Position numbers and translations under genes: made by a program. The notes under the pieces were generated by a model. That model was given only the letters and a program-made list of their open reading frames with translations, had not been told where the DNA came from and made no database searches. Below are positions 51,491 through 63,382 of a stretch of 64,000 nucleotides of DNA, piece by piece. How positions within the stretch are numbered: the stretch's first letter is position 1; every line of letters begins with the position of its first letter. The stretch is from Xanthomonas arboricola pv. juglandis (GTDB lineage: Bacteria > Pseudomonadota > Gammaproteobacteria > Xanthomonadales > Xanthomonadaceae). The stretch spans positions 836,956 to 900,955 of the forward strand of contig NZ_JZEF01000003.1 of the NCBI RefSeq assembly GCF_001013475.1, given 5' to 3'.

Positions 51491-51660
51491 CGAGGCATGA
51501 GTGAGATTTGTGGCTCGCCTCGATACTACGCGCTTGTCGCGCCTGCGGTTGCAACCGATGCTGCAGTACCCCATCGCGATGATCGTGCCATGTCCGTCTG
51601 CCTGCCTGATGTTGTCTCTTGCGGTTTCAGCACATCACGGCAGCGTGCGCAGGTGCGGCC

Positions 51661-52548
51661 ATGAGCGCGCAACCGGCGACGCAACCAGCGGTTGCGGCGC
51701 GCGAATGGCGCACCCCGCTGGAGTTGGGGTTTCTCGGCATCGTCTGGGGTTGCTCGTTCCTGTTCATGCGCGTGGCCGCACCCAGGTTCGGCACAGTGGC
51801 GCTGGTGGAAATCCGCCTGGCGCTCGGTGCATTGGTGCTGTTGCCGTTCCTGTGGCTGGCGCGCGAACGCTTCCCGCTGCGTCGCTGGCCGATGCTGGCG
51901 GCGATCGGCGTGCTCAACTCCGCGTTGCCGTTCCTGCTGTTCGCCTGGGGCGCGCAACATGCGCCGGCCGCGATCGGCGCGATCTGCAATGCGATGACGG
52001 TGCTGTTCACCGCATTGATCGCCTTCCTGTTCTTCGGCGAGAAGATCGGCACGCGTCGCGCGCTGGCCTTGCTGACCGGTTTCATCGGCGTGCTGGTGCT
52101 GGCCACCGGCAAGTCGGCCGGGTTGAGCGTGGGGCCGGCGGCACTGGCGGGCGCCACCGCGTCGCTGCTGTACGGCATCGGCTACAACCTGGTGAAGCGC
52201 CATATGGGCGATTTGCCGCCGGCCGCATCGGCAGCGTCCACGCTGGGTTGCAGCGCGCTGCTGCTGGCACCGCTGGCCTGGTTGCAGTGGCCGACCACGC
52301 CGGTGCCGGCAGTGGCCTGGGCCTGCGCCACCGCGCTGGGCGTGGTGTGCACCGGATTGGCGTTCCTGATGTATTACCGCCTGATCCAGCGCATCGGCCC
52401 CGCGCGCGCCTCCACGGTGACCTATCTGGTGCCGGTGTTCGGCGCACTGCTGGCATGGTCGCTGCTGGGCGAGCCGCTGACCTGGACCATGCTGGTGGCC
52501 GCGGTGCTGATCCTGGGCAGCGTCGCCTTCAGCCAGCGCGCCCGCTAA
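51661..52548 (+). CDS. EamA/DMT-family exporter
   Basis: A 295-residue inner-membrane protein with ten helices in two EamA repeats (ELGFLGIVWGCSFLFMRVAA, LLFAWGAQHAPAAIGAICNA, LLYGIGYNLVKRHMGDLPPA, AFLMYYRLIQRIGPARASTV, LVPVFGALLAWSLLGE). The ATG at 51661 matches the hydrophobic start. It is divergent from a GcvA-like LysR gene, which suggests ligand-induced export of a metabolite. Confidence 0.9.
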   Translation: MSAQPATQPAVAAREWRTPLELGFLGIVWGCSFLFMRVAAPRFGTVALVEIRLALGALVLLPFLWLARERFPLRRWPMLAAIGVLNSALPFLLFAWGAQHAPAAIGAICNAMTVLFTALIAFLFFGEKIGTRRALALLTGFIGVLVLATGKSAGLSVGPAALAGATASLLYGIGYNLVKRHMGDLPPAASAASTLGCSALLLAPLAWLQWPTTPVPAVAWACATALGVVCTGLAFLMYYRLIQRIGPARASTVTYLVPVFGALLAWSLLGEPLTWTMLVAAVLILGSVAFSQRAR

Positions 52549-52592
52549 GCCAGCGCGCCCGCTTTTACGAATCCCCAATCCCCAATCCCGAA

Positions 52593-53498
52593 CTAGCCAG
52601 CCGGCGGCGTCCGCACCGGCAACGGCACATTGCACAGATCGATATGCCCGGCCGGGCGCTTGTAGAAATCGTCCTTGCGATTGCGGCGCGCTTCGGCCAC
52701 ATCGCGGAAGGTCTGGCTGTCGGTGCGCAGCAACTGCAGTGGCGTGCGTTCGGGCATGGGCACCTCGCTGGCCAGGCGAATGGCGCGGATCGGCGAGCGC
52801 TGCGTGGGGTCTTCGTAGAAACCCATCGGGTCCGGGCCGCGCGGGATCACGCTGAGCAACTCCATGCCCTTGACCACGCGGCCGACCACGGTGATGTTGC
52901 GGTCCAGCTGGCGCGGCGATTGCCCGGTGACCACATACAGCTCGGCGCCGATGCTGCTGTCTTCGTCATTGTTGCGGCCGGCGCCCAGGGTGCCGTAGCA
53001 ATGCGCCAGCCAGGTCTTGCCGCTGGCGCTGTCGCGCCCGACCGGGAAGCCGTCGACAAAGCCCACCTGCGCTGCCCAGCCATCGCTGTCGGGCAGGCGC
53101 TGGAAATCCAGGCCCTGCGACGGGCGTTCGAATTCCGCCGGCAGGTGCGTCTTCGCAGAGCCCAGCGACTTGGCCTTGGCCGGCGTCTCGCCATCCGGGT
53201 CGCCGAACTGCACCACAAAGTTGTCCTGCGAACGGTAGATGCTGAGCCCGTCCCAGAAGCGCTCGTGCGCCAGCGTGCGGATGTTGCCCACGTGCGCTGG
53301 CGCAAACTGCGGCGCCAGCTCGATGAGCACCCGTCCGCCATCCAGCTCCAGGTACAGCGTGCGCTCGGGGTCGAGCACGCGCCACGCGCTGGCCGGCGAG
53401 GCATCCAGAATCTGCTGCGGGCTGCGATAGGCGGCGTTGGCGGCAGCGGGTAACACCAGGGCAAGCAGGCAGGCGGAAGCAACAGTGCGCAGAAGCAT
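52593..53498 (-). CDS. cyclophilin-type peptidyl-prolyl isomerase, exported
   Basis: A 301-residue protein with a signal peptide ([15 protein letters not shown]) and a cyclophilin domain: [70 protein letters not shown]. There are long insertions relative to classical cyclophilins (for example [20 protein letters not shown]), so activity is likely but not certain. It would act in the periplasm on folding proteins. Confidence 0.88.
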   Translation of the reverse strand: MLLRTVASACLLALVLPAAANAAYRSPQQILDASPASAWRVLDPERTLYLELDGGRVLIELAPQFAPAHVGNIRTLAHERFWDGLSIYRSQDNFVVQFGDPDGETPAKAKSLGSAKTHLPAEFERPSQGLDFQRLPDSDGWAAQVGFVDGFPVGRDSASGKTWLAHCYGTLGAGRNNDEDSSIGAELYVVTGQSPRQLDRNITVVGRVVKGMELLSVIPRGPDPMGFYEDPTQRSPIRAIRLASEVPMPERTPLQLLRTDSQTFRDVAEARRNRKDDFYKRPAGHIDLCNVPLPVRTPPAG

Positions 53499-53649
53499 GA
53501 AGGCAGCCAGCGGGAGGGGTCCCCGATTCTTGCCGACCACGCGCCTGGACGCAAAGCGCCTGGACACAACGTGCACGTACGCACAGCAGGACGCCGGCGC
53601 AATGCGCCGGCGTCGTGCTGTCACGCGCATGCCTGCTTCAGCTGTGCGC

Positions 53650-53892
53650 TTACGGGTTGTTGCGCACGTGCGGGCTGGTGTGGTGAACGTTGGCGCCATG
53701 GTCGTTGCGGAACAGCGGAACCAGCTGCCACAACGCAGAGATGCCGACCAGCGTGTAGACCACACGCGACAGCAGCGCGTCCGGTCCGCCGAACAGTGCG
53801 GCGACAAGATCGAACTGGAATAGGCCGACCAGCCCCCAGTTCAATCCGCCGACGATAAGAAGCACCAGAGTGATGACGTTGATCGTTTTCAT
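53650..53892 (-). CDS. DUF378 small membrane protein
   Basis: An 80-residue protein with two helices: [20 protein letters not shown] and [20 protein letters not shown]. The GGLNWGL and YTLVGISA motifs mark the DUF378 family (YuzA-like) of unknown function. Confidence 0.9.
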   Translation of the reverse strand: MKTINVITLVLLIVGGLNWGLVGLFQFDLVAALFGGPDALLSRVVYTLVGISALWQLVPLFRNDHGANVHHTSPHVRNNP

Positions 53893-54303
53893 GAACGCAT
53901 TCCATGTGGGTTGGGAGGCCCCAGACTCCGCATGCCCCAGCGAGCAGGCCGTGAGCGTTGCCCACTGGCGGCCTGCGTTGCACACATGTCGCTCACATTC
54001 GTCGGCCACGCGTGCGGTGTCTGCGCGCTTGGGCAGCGGTCGCCAGCCGCACGATGGCCGAGGATCGATGCCTTTGGCAGAGCGGCGACGATCCGACGCT
54101 CATAGGGGCGATGTCGCATCGTTCACCGCCGAGGCGAACGATGCAGCGGCGTGCATCTTCGACCTGATGCTGCCCTGGTCCGGCATTGAGTCCGCTTCGG
54201 CATCCGCCCGCCAGCGCGGCCGCCGAGGACGCCGTACACCCATCGTCAATCGACATCGACAGCGGATAAGGTCGCGTCCGGCGCGGCGGCTGGCTTCGCA
54301 TGC
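53893..54303. other. gene-free stretch
   Basis: Approximately 410 bp between the DUF378 gene and the DUF1328 remnant. Several short frames overlap here, but none has recognisable motifs. It marks the left border of an atypical region that reaches to about 58.07 kb. Confidence 0.45.
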
Positions 54304-54576
54304 ATGGCCGGCGCGGCGATGGGGATCGCCAAGTTCCTGTTCTGGGCGGGCATCATCATCGCCATCGTGCTGTTCGTGCTGGGCATGACATCGCGCCCAT
54401 CGACTGCGTGGCTGGGTGAAGCCCATCGCCGAGCGGCCTTCGCACATAGCGGTGAAGTGTACCTGCGCTGCGATGAACAATCGGGCGACTCAAAACCCTC
54501 GGCATCTTTCGAACAAAGCCCGCATCGGGGTCACGCTGTCTGCATGCTGGCAGTGCGTGGGGTTCAGGCTTGCTGA
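54304..54576 (+). pseudogene. DUF1328-like remnant
   Basis: The 5' part encodes MAGAAMGIAKFLFWAGIIIA followed by IVLFVLGMT, which matches the second half of DUF1328 membrane proteins (AGAA-x-GIAK-x-LF). The first helix of the family is absent upstream, and the sequence after about residue 30 (SRPSTAWLGEAH) is out of family. It is best read as a truncated gene. Confidence 0.4.
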
Positions 54577-54611
54577 CCCATACCTTCGTCCCGCGCCCGG
54601 GGCACGTCATG

Positions 54612-54649
54612 CGGCATGTTGCAGGCAGGCACGGCCCTGCAACATGCCG
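54612..54649 (-). terminator. 14-bp perfect inverted repeat after xopN
   Basis: CGGCATGTTGCAGG (54612-54625) and CCTGCAACATGCCG (54636-54649) surround a 10-base loop, 11 bp past the xopN stop codon. No U-tract follows, but the length and position fit a terminator. Confidence 0.65.
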
Positions 54650-54659
54650 GATGATCACC

Positions 54660-56861
54660 TCACACCAAGTCCTTGGAGTGTTTGCCGGCCATGCGCGCGA
54701 ACTTGTGGAGTTCCACCCCCAAGTTCCGAGCACTCTTGGACCGCGTTATCTCGTCGTTCGTCTGCCCCAGCCTCGATCGGTTCGGGCTACTCGGGGCCGA
54801 AACATGTTCCCGGCTCGGTCCTGCCGCCTTGGATGTCGATGGCGAACCCTGTGGCTGGCTGGAAGAGGCGCTTGCCTCCTGCGCAGGCAACGCTCTTGCC
54901 GCTGCTAGCAGCGCTTCAACGTCATTGCCCTCCAACAAGGCGTTGACTGCCTTGCTGGCCTTGGTCGCACGGCGCTGGGAGAGCGTTTCATGCATCGCGC
55001 CCATGACGCCGCGGCTTACCTGCTTGCCCAGCCCGATGTCGGTGCTTCCCTCGCGACGGTTGTTCTTGATGGTGATGGCGGTGTGCTGGTTCAGGGCGCC
55101 AACGGTGGCCATGCCCCCGGATATCGCCGACACCGCCAGGCTTTGCGCGACCGGAACATTGCGGGTCCCGCCCTGGGGGGCCGAAACGAGTTTGCTGATC
55201 ACCGAGGATGCGGCGCTGCCCAGGAAGACCAGATGGAACATCTGGCCGATGCGCTGTGCGGTTTGCGCGGTGAACTCGAGATAGTTGTATTTCTTGGCGA
55301 TATCGTTGAACAGCTGCTGCGACAGCACGGATTTTTCGGCACCGATAAGCAGCTTGGATGCGGTGCCGTTCGGGTCGATTTCGTCGAGCCTGCCCTCACG
55401 CAAAGCCTCAAGGTCGTTGCGCAGCAAGCGCAGGTCCTGCATTGCCTTGCTGGCGTCGCCGGCTTCGATGTCGCGGTCGTCTGCCGTGATTGCGCCATGC
55501 TGCGTATCCTCTGCTGTCACCGCATCCGCCAGCAGCTTCTCCAGCTCGGCGACCCCGGCGGTGACGCGCTTGACCAGGGCTTGTGTGGGCGACTGGATCA
55601 GGCTGCGTAGTTTGTCGGCCTTGATGTCTTCTGCGCTGACCGCCGTGCCGCTGGCCAGCTTCTGCTTGCCTGCGGTGGTCAGTACGTCGGCGTACAACAG
55701 GTTGAGCTTGTTGTTGGCTTCCTGCTTGGCCTGCTCGTCGAAACCGGCGGCCACATGTTGCGCAGCCGTCATCAACATCGCGCCAACGGTCTGCGCCGTC
55801 GGCGACAGCGCACGCATCGCGCCTGTCTTGCTGAGCAGCCCCAGCGTGCTGCCGACCGGCGAACGCAAGATGCGTGGAATGGCCTGCCAGCGGTTGCCCT
55901 GCCACTGGCGATCGTGCGCGCCCTGGGTCATGACGAAATCATGCTGGGCCTGGTGCAGCTCCTTCTCTGCTGTTAGCAAGACCTCGGCTGCCGCCGCGCG
56001 TTCTGCGTGTGGGGAATTTGGGTCACGCTGAATCTCGCGAAACCTGTCGCAGGCGTTGGCGAACGTTTCGATCTTTTCCTCGAGGGCGCTTGCCAGTTCG
56101 GGGAGCCAGTGCTTGTCATTGATCTGCTTCTTGTCCGGCACGATGACGTGAGCGCCGCGTTCGCGAATCGACTCGCATAGGCTGACAACCGCCGATTGTT
56201 GGCCGGCATTCACAGGTGCGGCGACCAGCATGGTCGCCAGGCCGAACCCAGCGCCGGCCCAAGGTTGGCGTGTCGCATAGTTGATCCACGGCGAGACGAT
56301 GTACTGCATGGTATTGGTGAGGAAGCTGCCGCTCGGGTTGGGCATGCCGGAGAGCAGCGCGGTGCGGCGCAGGGTGGCCACGTCGTTTTCGTTCAGCCCC
56401 TGCGCTTTGTACCAATCGCTTACATCTTGTTCGCTGATGCGGCTGACCAGGTCCGCATGCGTGGCCGCGCGTGCCTGCGCACCCGTGGTGCCGGGCGATT
56501 TCATCGGCCTGAGCCTGCTGATCAGATCGGCCGCCAAGTCCGGTGCGATTGCGCGTGCATTGTCCGAGGCCAACCGCTGACGAAGCCGTGCCAGCGTCGC
56601 CCTGGTTGCAGTCGATGAGGTGACCGGCTGCGGAGCGAGGGCCTGTGCGTCTTGCTCGGGCCTGGCTAGCAGCGCCCCTAACGTGGTTCCGCTACTGCGC
56701 CTGACGGGCGCGCGCCCAAGTGGGCTGAGTGCGGGATCAGGCGCGGAGTGCGGGGTGACCGTCGCAGAGGTGGAGGCAATGGCGAGCTCTGTTTCCTGAA
56801 TCTCAGGCGAGTGCGTCCTCGCACTGCGGCTGGCAGGATCGACGGATGCGGATGACTTCAT
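54660..56861 (-). CDS. xopN: type III secreted effector XopN
   Basis: A 733-residue protein, the same length as XopN of X. euvesicatoria. The Ser/Thr-rich N-terminus (MKSSASVDPASRSARTHSPE) is typical of secreted effectors. Leu64 (in GALLARPE) and Ser688 (in REHVSAP, a mode-II 14-3-3 motif R-x3-S-x-P) are exactly at the positions reported for XopN binding to the tomato kinase TARK1 and the 14-3-3 protein TFT1. The middle is helical throughout, as expected for an ARM/HEAT-like fold. AGGAG lies 8 bp before the ATG at 56861. XopN suppresses plant immunity. The gene lies in a region of lower coding density with no housekeeping neighbours, consistent with acquisition. Confidence 0.85.
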   Translation of the reverse strand: MKSSASVDPASRSARTHSPEIQETELAIASTSATVTPHSAPDPALSPLGRAPVRRSSGTTLGALLARPEQDAQALAPQPVTSSTATRATLARLRQRLASDNARAIAPDLAADLISRLRPMKSPGTTGAQARAATHADLVSRISEQDVSDWYKAQGLNENDVATLRRTALLSGMPNPSGSFLTNTMQYIVSPWINYATRQPWAGAGFGLATMLVAAPVNAGQQSAVVSLCESIRERGAHVIVPDKKQINDKHWLPELASALEEKIETFANACDRFREIQRDPNSPHAERAAAAEVLLTAEKELHQAQHDFVMTQGAHDRQWQGNRWQAIPRILRSPVGSTLGLLSKTGAMRALSPTAQTVGAMLMTAAQHVAAGFDEQAKQEANNKLNLLYADVLTTAGKQKLASGTAVSAEDIKADKLRSLIQSPTQALVKRVTAGVAELEKLLADAVTAEDTQHGAITADDRDIEAGDASKAMQDLRLLRNDLEALREGRLDEIDPNGTASKLLIGAEKSVLSQQLFNDIAKKYNYLEFTAQTAQRIGQMFHLVFLGSAASSVISKLVSAPQGGTRNVPVAQSLAVSAISGGMATVGALNQHTAITIKNNRREGSTDIGLGKQVSRGVMGAMHETLSQRRATKASKAVNALLEGNDVEALLAAARALPAQEASASSSQPQGSPSTSKAAGPSREHVSAPSSPNRSRLGQTNDEITRSKSARNLGVELHKFARMAGKHSKDLV

Positions 56862-58075
56862 CGGGATATCTCCTGACCTGGATACGGCAGATAGATTGCT
56901 TGCGTACCAGACGATTGGTGCGCATCGCATGGGATTGCATCGCAGATGCCGTAGAACCTTCCACCCTTGGCGAGGTTCCTGGTGTAATCCTGAGCCTGCC
57001 GGTATTGATGGAGGCGAGGTGGTGAATGCACTGCGCGAGAATTGAACTACCAGAGCCCTATGCCGCCTGTCTGCACAGCAGATTTTATATCGCCGTACGC
57101 GAACCAAATGAGGTTCCGAAACGGCGCTTGGTCCGCATCAATGTGGCGTACGTGACAGAAAGCGGTCTTTTTGAAGGCGCTGGAGTTCGGCCGTTGGCCG
57201 GTCTCTGTCTCGTCAGCAGTCTCCCGGATGCGCGTCCATGGCGAGCAGGTCGACGTGGGTGCAGGCCAACACAGGTGCTGCGCTTCAGGACTTCCGCAAC
57301 GGACCGCACCACGCGATGGTCATTCGAGACGGGTATGACCTGAGGTGCCGAAACCCGTGTGGCCACTACAGCCTTCATAGCTGACTTGAGTAAACAGGCA
57401 AGCGTGCGTATTTAGCGAGTTACGTCAGGCTTGCGCTTCGTGCGTTGCGCCGGCGATTCGCGCTTTTTTTGCGGTGATTGGGCGCTGACAGTGACACTGC
57501 TCGGGTCAGGCGAATGATTCGCCGCCAAGACCGGGCCGTGGCGTCCGGAAGCGGGCGAATCCTCCCGCGCTGCATCTGAGTGCGCGGAGCGCCAGCATCG
57601 CGTTGGACGGCATCCAGGCGACCAGCAGGTGGCTTCTTCTTTGGCGACGCAGCGGTCTTGCGCAGCGCGTTGTGGCGCCGCTTGCGAACCCCTGAAGGCG
57701 CAATTGCATGCAGGTCTGAAGGATTGCCCGTTTGCAGAGCCGTCGGACGAGCAGCTCGCGATGCAGGCGGAAGACGTGCAATGGGCGGATGGCCGTTTGC
57801 AGGAGCGTATTGAAGCGTTCGGTGCAAACGCCGCCTAGGAAGTTGCCGCCGATATGAAGGCGGTCGGCAGTAAGGCGTCGCTGCCCATTGCGTATGAAAG
57901 TTTCAGATCGTTTTTCGTTGGCGCGGTGCGGACGCCGCGGTTCCTGCTGCGGCAACTGCAGCTGGTCGTGAGGGCGTGCAGGTTTCGCTCCGGCATCATC
58001 CGTTGCGTGAGCGGCGAGGCGAGCGAAGCATGCATCGCCGCATCAGCTGGCATGGCAGCGTCACTGCCGTCATCC
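56862..58075. other. atypical gene-poor region right of xopN
   Basis: About 1.2 kb of mixed composition, more A+T-rich than the flanks. No intact gene is visible. One frame on the plus strand (57629-57838) is protein-like in its second half (FAEPSDEQLAMQAEDVQWAD). After a TAG at 57836-57838 it continues in frame with EVAADMKAVGSKASLPIAYE, so it may be a broken gene. Frames on the other strand are Arg/Ala-rich and look random. The left 240 bp should contain the xopN promoter. Confidence 0.45.
57099..57120 (-). promoter_or_regulatory. imperfect PIP-like site upstream of xopN
   Basis: On the minus strand, TTCGG and TTCGC are separated by 12 bases instead of the consensus 15. It lies about 240 bp before the ATG. 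No good YANNRT element is found at the right distance. It is listed because xopN genes are HrpX-regulated. Confidence 0.25.
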
Positions 58076-58525
58076 TCAGCGGGCCGGCTTGCGTTTGACG
58101 TAGAGCTGCTTGCGGACCTGTGCGACCACTTCGCCGTCGCGGTTGTAGACCGTGTTCTCGAACCAGCGCAGATGTTTCTCGCCGTTTGCGGTGGCCTCGC
58201 GCAAGTGCGCCAGCACGCTGTCGTCGATGACGAAATCCGCCGTTACCGTGCCGCGCCCGGGCTTGACGAATTCGATGCTGCCGGCCTTGTCCCACACGTA
58301 GTAGTCGCGGCCCAGGTTGTGCATGGTCAGCAGCATCCAGAACGGGTCGGTCATCGCAAACAGGCTGCCGCCAAAATGGGTGCCGACATAGTTGCGATTC
58401 CATGGGCGCTGGCGCAGCTCCACCCGCGCAAAACGGTAGTCGGCCGAGAGCACGGTGACACGGATGCCGGCGAACAAGAACGGCGGCCACAGATTGATGC
58501 CTAACTTGAACAGCGATGCGCGCAT
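58076..58525 (-). CDS. DUF4442 hotdog-fold protein (putative thioesterase)
   Basis: A 149-residue protein: SLFKLGINLWPPFLFAGIRV, LRQRPWNRNYVGTHFGGSLF, DPFWMLLTMHNLGRDYYVWD, then GRGTVTADFVIDD. It fits DUF4442, a YiiD/PaaI-like hotdog family thought to act on acyl-CoA. The ATG at 58525 is preferred; the longer frame (from 58573) lacks similarity. Confidence 0.85.
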   Translation of the reverse strand: MRASLFKLGINLWPPFLFAGIRVTVLSADYRFARVELRQRPWNRNYVGTHFGGSLFAMTDPFWMLLTMHNLGRDYYVWDKAGSIEFVKPGRGTVTADFVIDDSVLAHLREATANGEKHLRWFENTVYNRDGEVVAQVRKQLYVKRKPAR

Positions 58526-58749
58526 GCGGGCCTGTTTCCTTGGCAAGGGAAGTGCGCAGCATAACATTCGCATGCGTATGGAGAGGGGGCGTCAACCATG
58601 CGCCTCGGTCTGGCGGCCGCTGGTCGTAGCAGCGTACCTGGCCGCGACGCAGCCTTGCGAGGGAAGCTCGGTTGGCGACCGGCACTCGTGCCTGGTCGCA
58701 GCCAGGTCCGCTCCTACGTGTCCATCTGGCGCCGCAGTGCCATCGGCTA

Positions 58750-59607
58750 TCAGAACACCAGCGCCGACATCTTGCGACGATAGCGGCCGACCAGGTCTTC
58801 GTCCTCGATCACGCGGAAGGCATCGATCAGGCTACGGCGCGGCAGGTTGTCGTCGAAGCTGCGGTCCTGGCGCAGCATTTCCAGGAACTGCTCCAACGCC
58901 GCTTCGTCGTTGCCGTCGAGCAGGTGGCGCACGCCGAGCAGGTGACGGGCGCGCAGGTCGGCGCCGTTGGCATCCACGGCGGCCTGCAAGGCGCCGGCGT
59001 CCGGGGCGTCCTTGAGGACGTTGGCAAAGCTCAGCCGCGCCTTGGCGCGCACCGCGCGGTCGTCAGTGGCCAGATTGGCGGGCAGGGCATCGATCAACTG
59101 CTCGGCTTCGGTGGTGTCGCCGGTCTTGAGCAACGCCAGCGCCAGGTCCAGCTTGAGTTCGTCCTTGTCCGGTTCGGCGGCGACCGCTTCACGCAGCGCC
59201 GCGGCCTGCGCCTGCGGGTCGAGCGGCGCCAGCGGCACCTCTTCGGCCACCTGCGGCTCGGCCTGCAGCACGCCGTGCTGGGTCAGGAATTCGCGCACCT
59301 GGGCTTCCGGCATCGCGCCGGGGAAGCCGTCGACGATCTCGCCGCCCTTGACCAGGAACACCGTCGGCACCGAGCGGATCTGGAACGCCGCGGCGATCTG
59401 CTGTTCCTTATCCACGTCGACCTTGCCCAGCTCGAACGCACCGTTGTAGTCGCCGGCCAGCTTTTCCAGGATGGGCGTCAGCGACTTGCAGGGGCCGCAC
59501 CAGGTGGCCCAGAAGTCCACCAGGACCGGTGTCGTCAACGATTTCTGCAGGACTTCGGTCTCGAAGGTGTCGGTGGTGGCATCGAATACATGCGGCTTGT
59601 CGGACAT
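58750..59607 (-). CDS. thioredoxin-TPR protein, CnoX/YbbN-like
   Basis: A 285-residue cytoplasmic protein. The N-terminal thioredoxin domain has a complete active site, Cys37-Gly-Pro-Cys40 in DFWATWCGPCKSLTP, and cis-Pro in RSVPTVFLVKGG. The C-terminal 160 residues contain TPR-like helices (LKLDLALALLKTGDTTEAEQ, ARHLLGVRHLLDGNDEAALE). This is the CnoX/YbbN layout: a chaperone-linked redox protein that protects substrates under oxidative chlorine stress. E. coli CnoX lacks the second Cys, whereas here CxxC is intact, so reductase activity is expected. Confidence 0.9.
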   Translation of the reverse strand: MSDKPHVFDATTDTFETEVLQKSLTTPVLVDFWATWCGPCKSLTPILEKLAGDYNGAFELGKVDVDKEQQIAAAFQIRSVPTVFLVKGGEIVDGFPGAMPEAQVREFLTQHGVLQAEPQVAEEVPLAPLDPQAQAAALREAVAAEPDKDELKLDLALALLKTGDTTEAEQLIDALPANLATDDRAVRAKARLSFANVLKDAPDAGALQAAVDANGADLRARHLLGVRHLLDGNDEAALEQFLEMLRQDRSFDDNLPRRSLIDAFRVIEDEDLVGRYRRKMSALVF

Positions 59608-59815
59608 GGGCTTCCAGAAGTTAAGTACGGCGACAGTGGGAGGTAATGGTGGCAAACCCGGCTGACACAAGCCTAGCGGCAATGACACGCGCGCACGTGC
59701 CCAGGTCAGGCGCCTTCCGCATGGCCATGTGAGCGTCGGGGGTTCACGCCGCGCCCGACCGGCACGACAATGCCGCGTCCTGGCGGCGCTTCGCGCCCCG
59801 TGTTGGAGTAAGCCA

Positions 59816-63143
<3,328 letters not shown>

Positions 63144-63279
63144 TCGTTGCCGAGCGGTCGGGTCGCCATTGCCGAACCGGGTCGTTCGCCGGGTCGTCTT
63201 GGCGACGCGCAAGTGAGATTGCTGCAGTGGCGTGTGGTCATTCATTTCACCGGCGCGTGGCGACGCGTTTGTCATTCCC

Positions 63280-63304
63280 GGGCGCCGCGTTTTTCGCGGC
63301 GCCC
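63280..63304 (+). promoter_or_regulatory. strong hairpin between leuS and lptE
   Basis: GGGCGCCGCG (63280-63289), a TTTTT loop and CGCGGCGCCC (63295-63304) form a perfect 10-bp stem 79 bp before the lptE ATG. No U-tract follows, so it may be an attenuator, an mRNA-stabilising stem or a weak terminator. Confidence 0.5.
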
Positions 63305-63382
63305 TCTCAAGCCCCGTTCACGCGGTGTCGGGCAGGCTAGCCGCCTGTTGCCGCCGCCGGGGCGCTCATCCAGACTGTGCCC

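Noticed and set aside
57026..57343. A 105-residue plus-strand ORF next to xopN
   Set aside because: Weak start, composition unlike coding sequence, and it overlaps the presumed xopN promoter.
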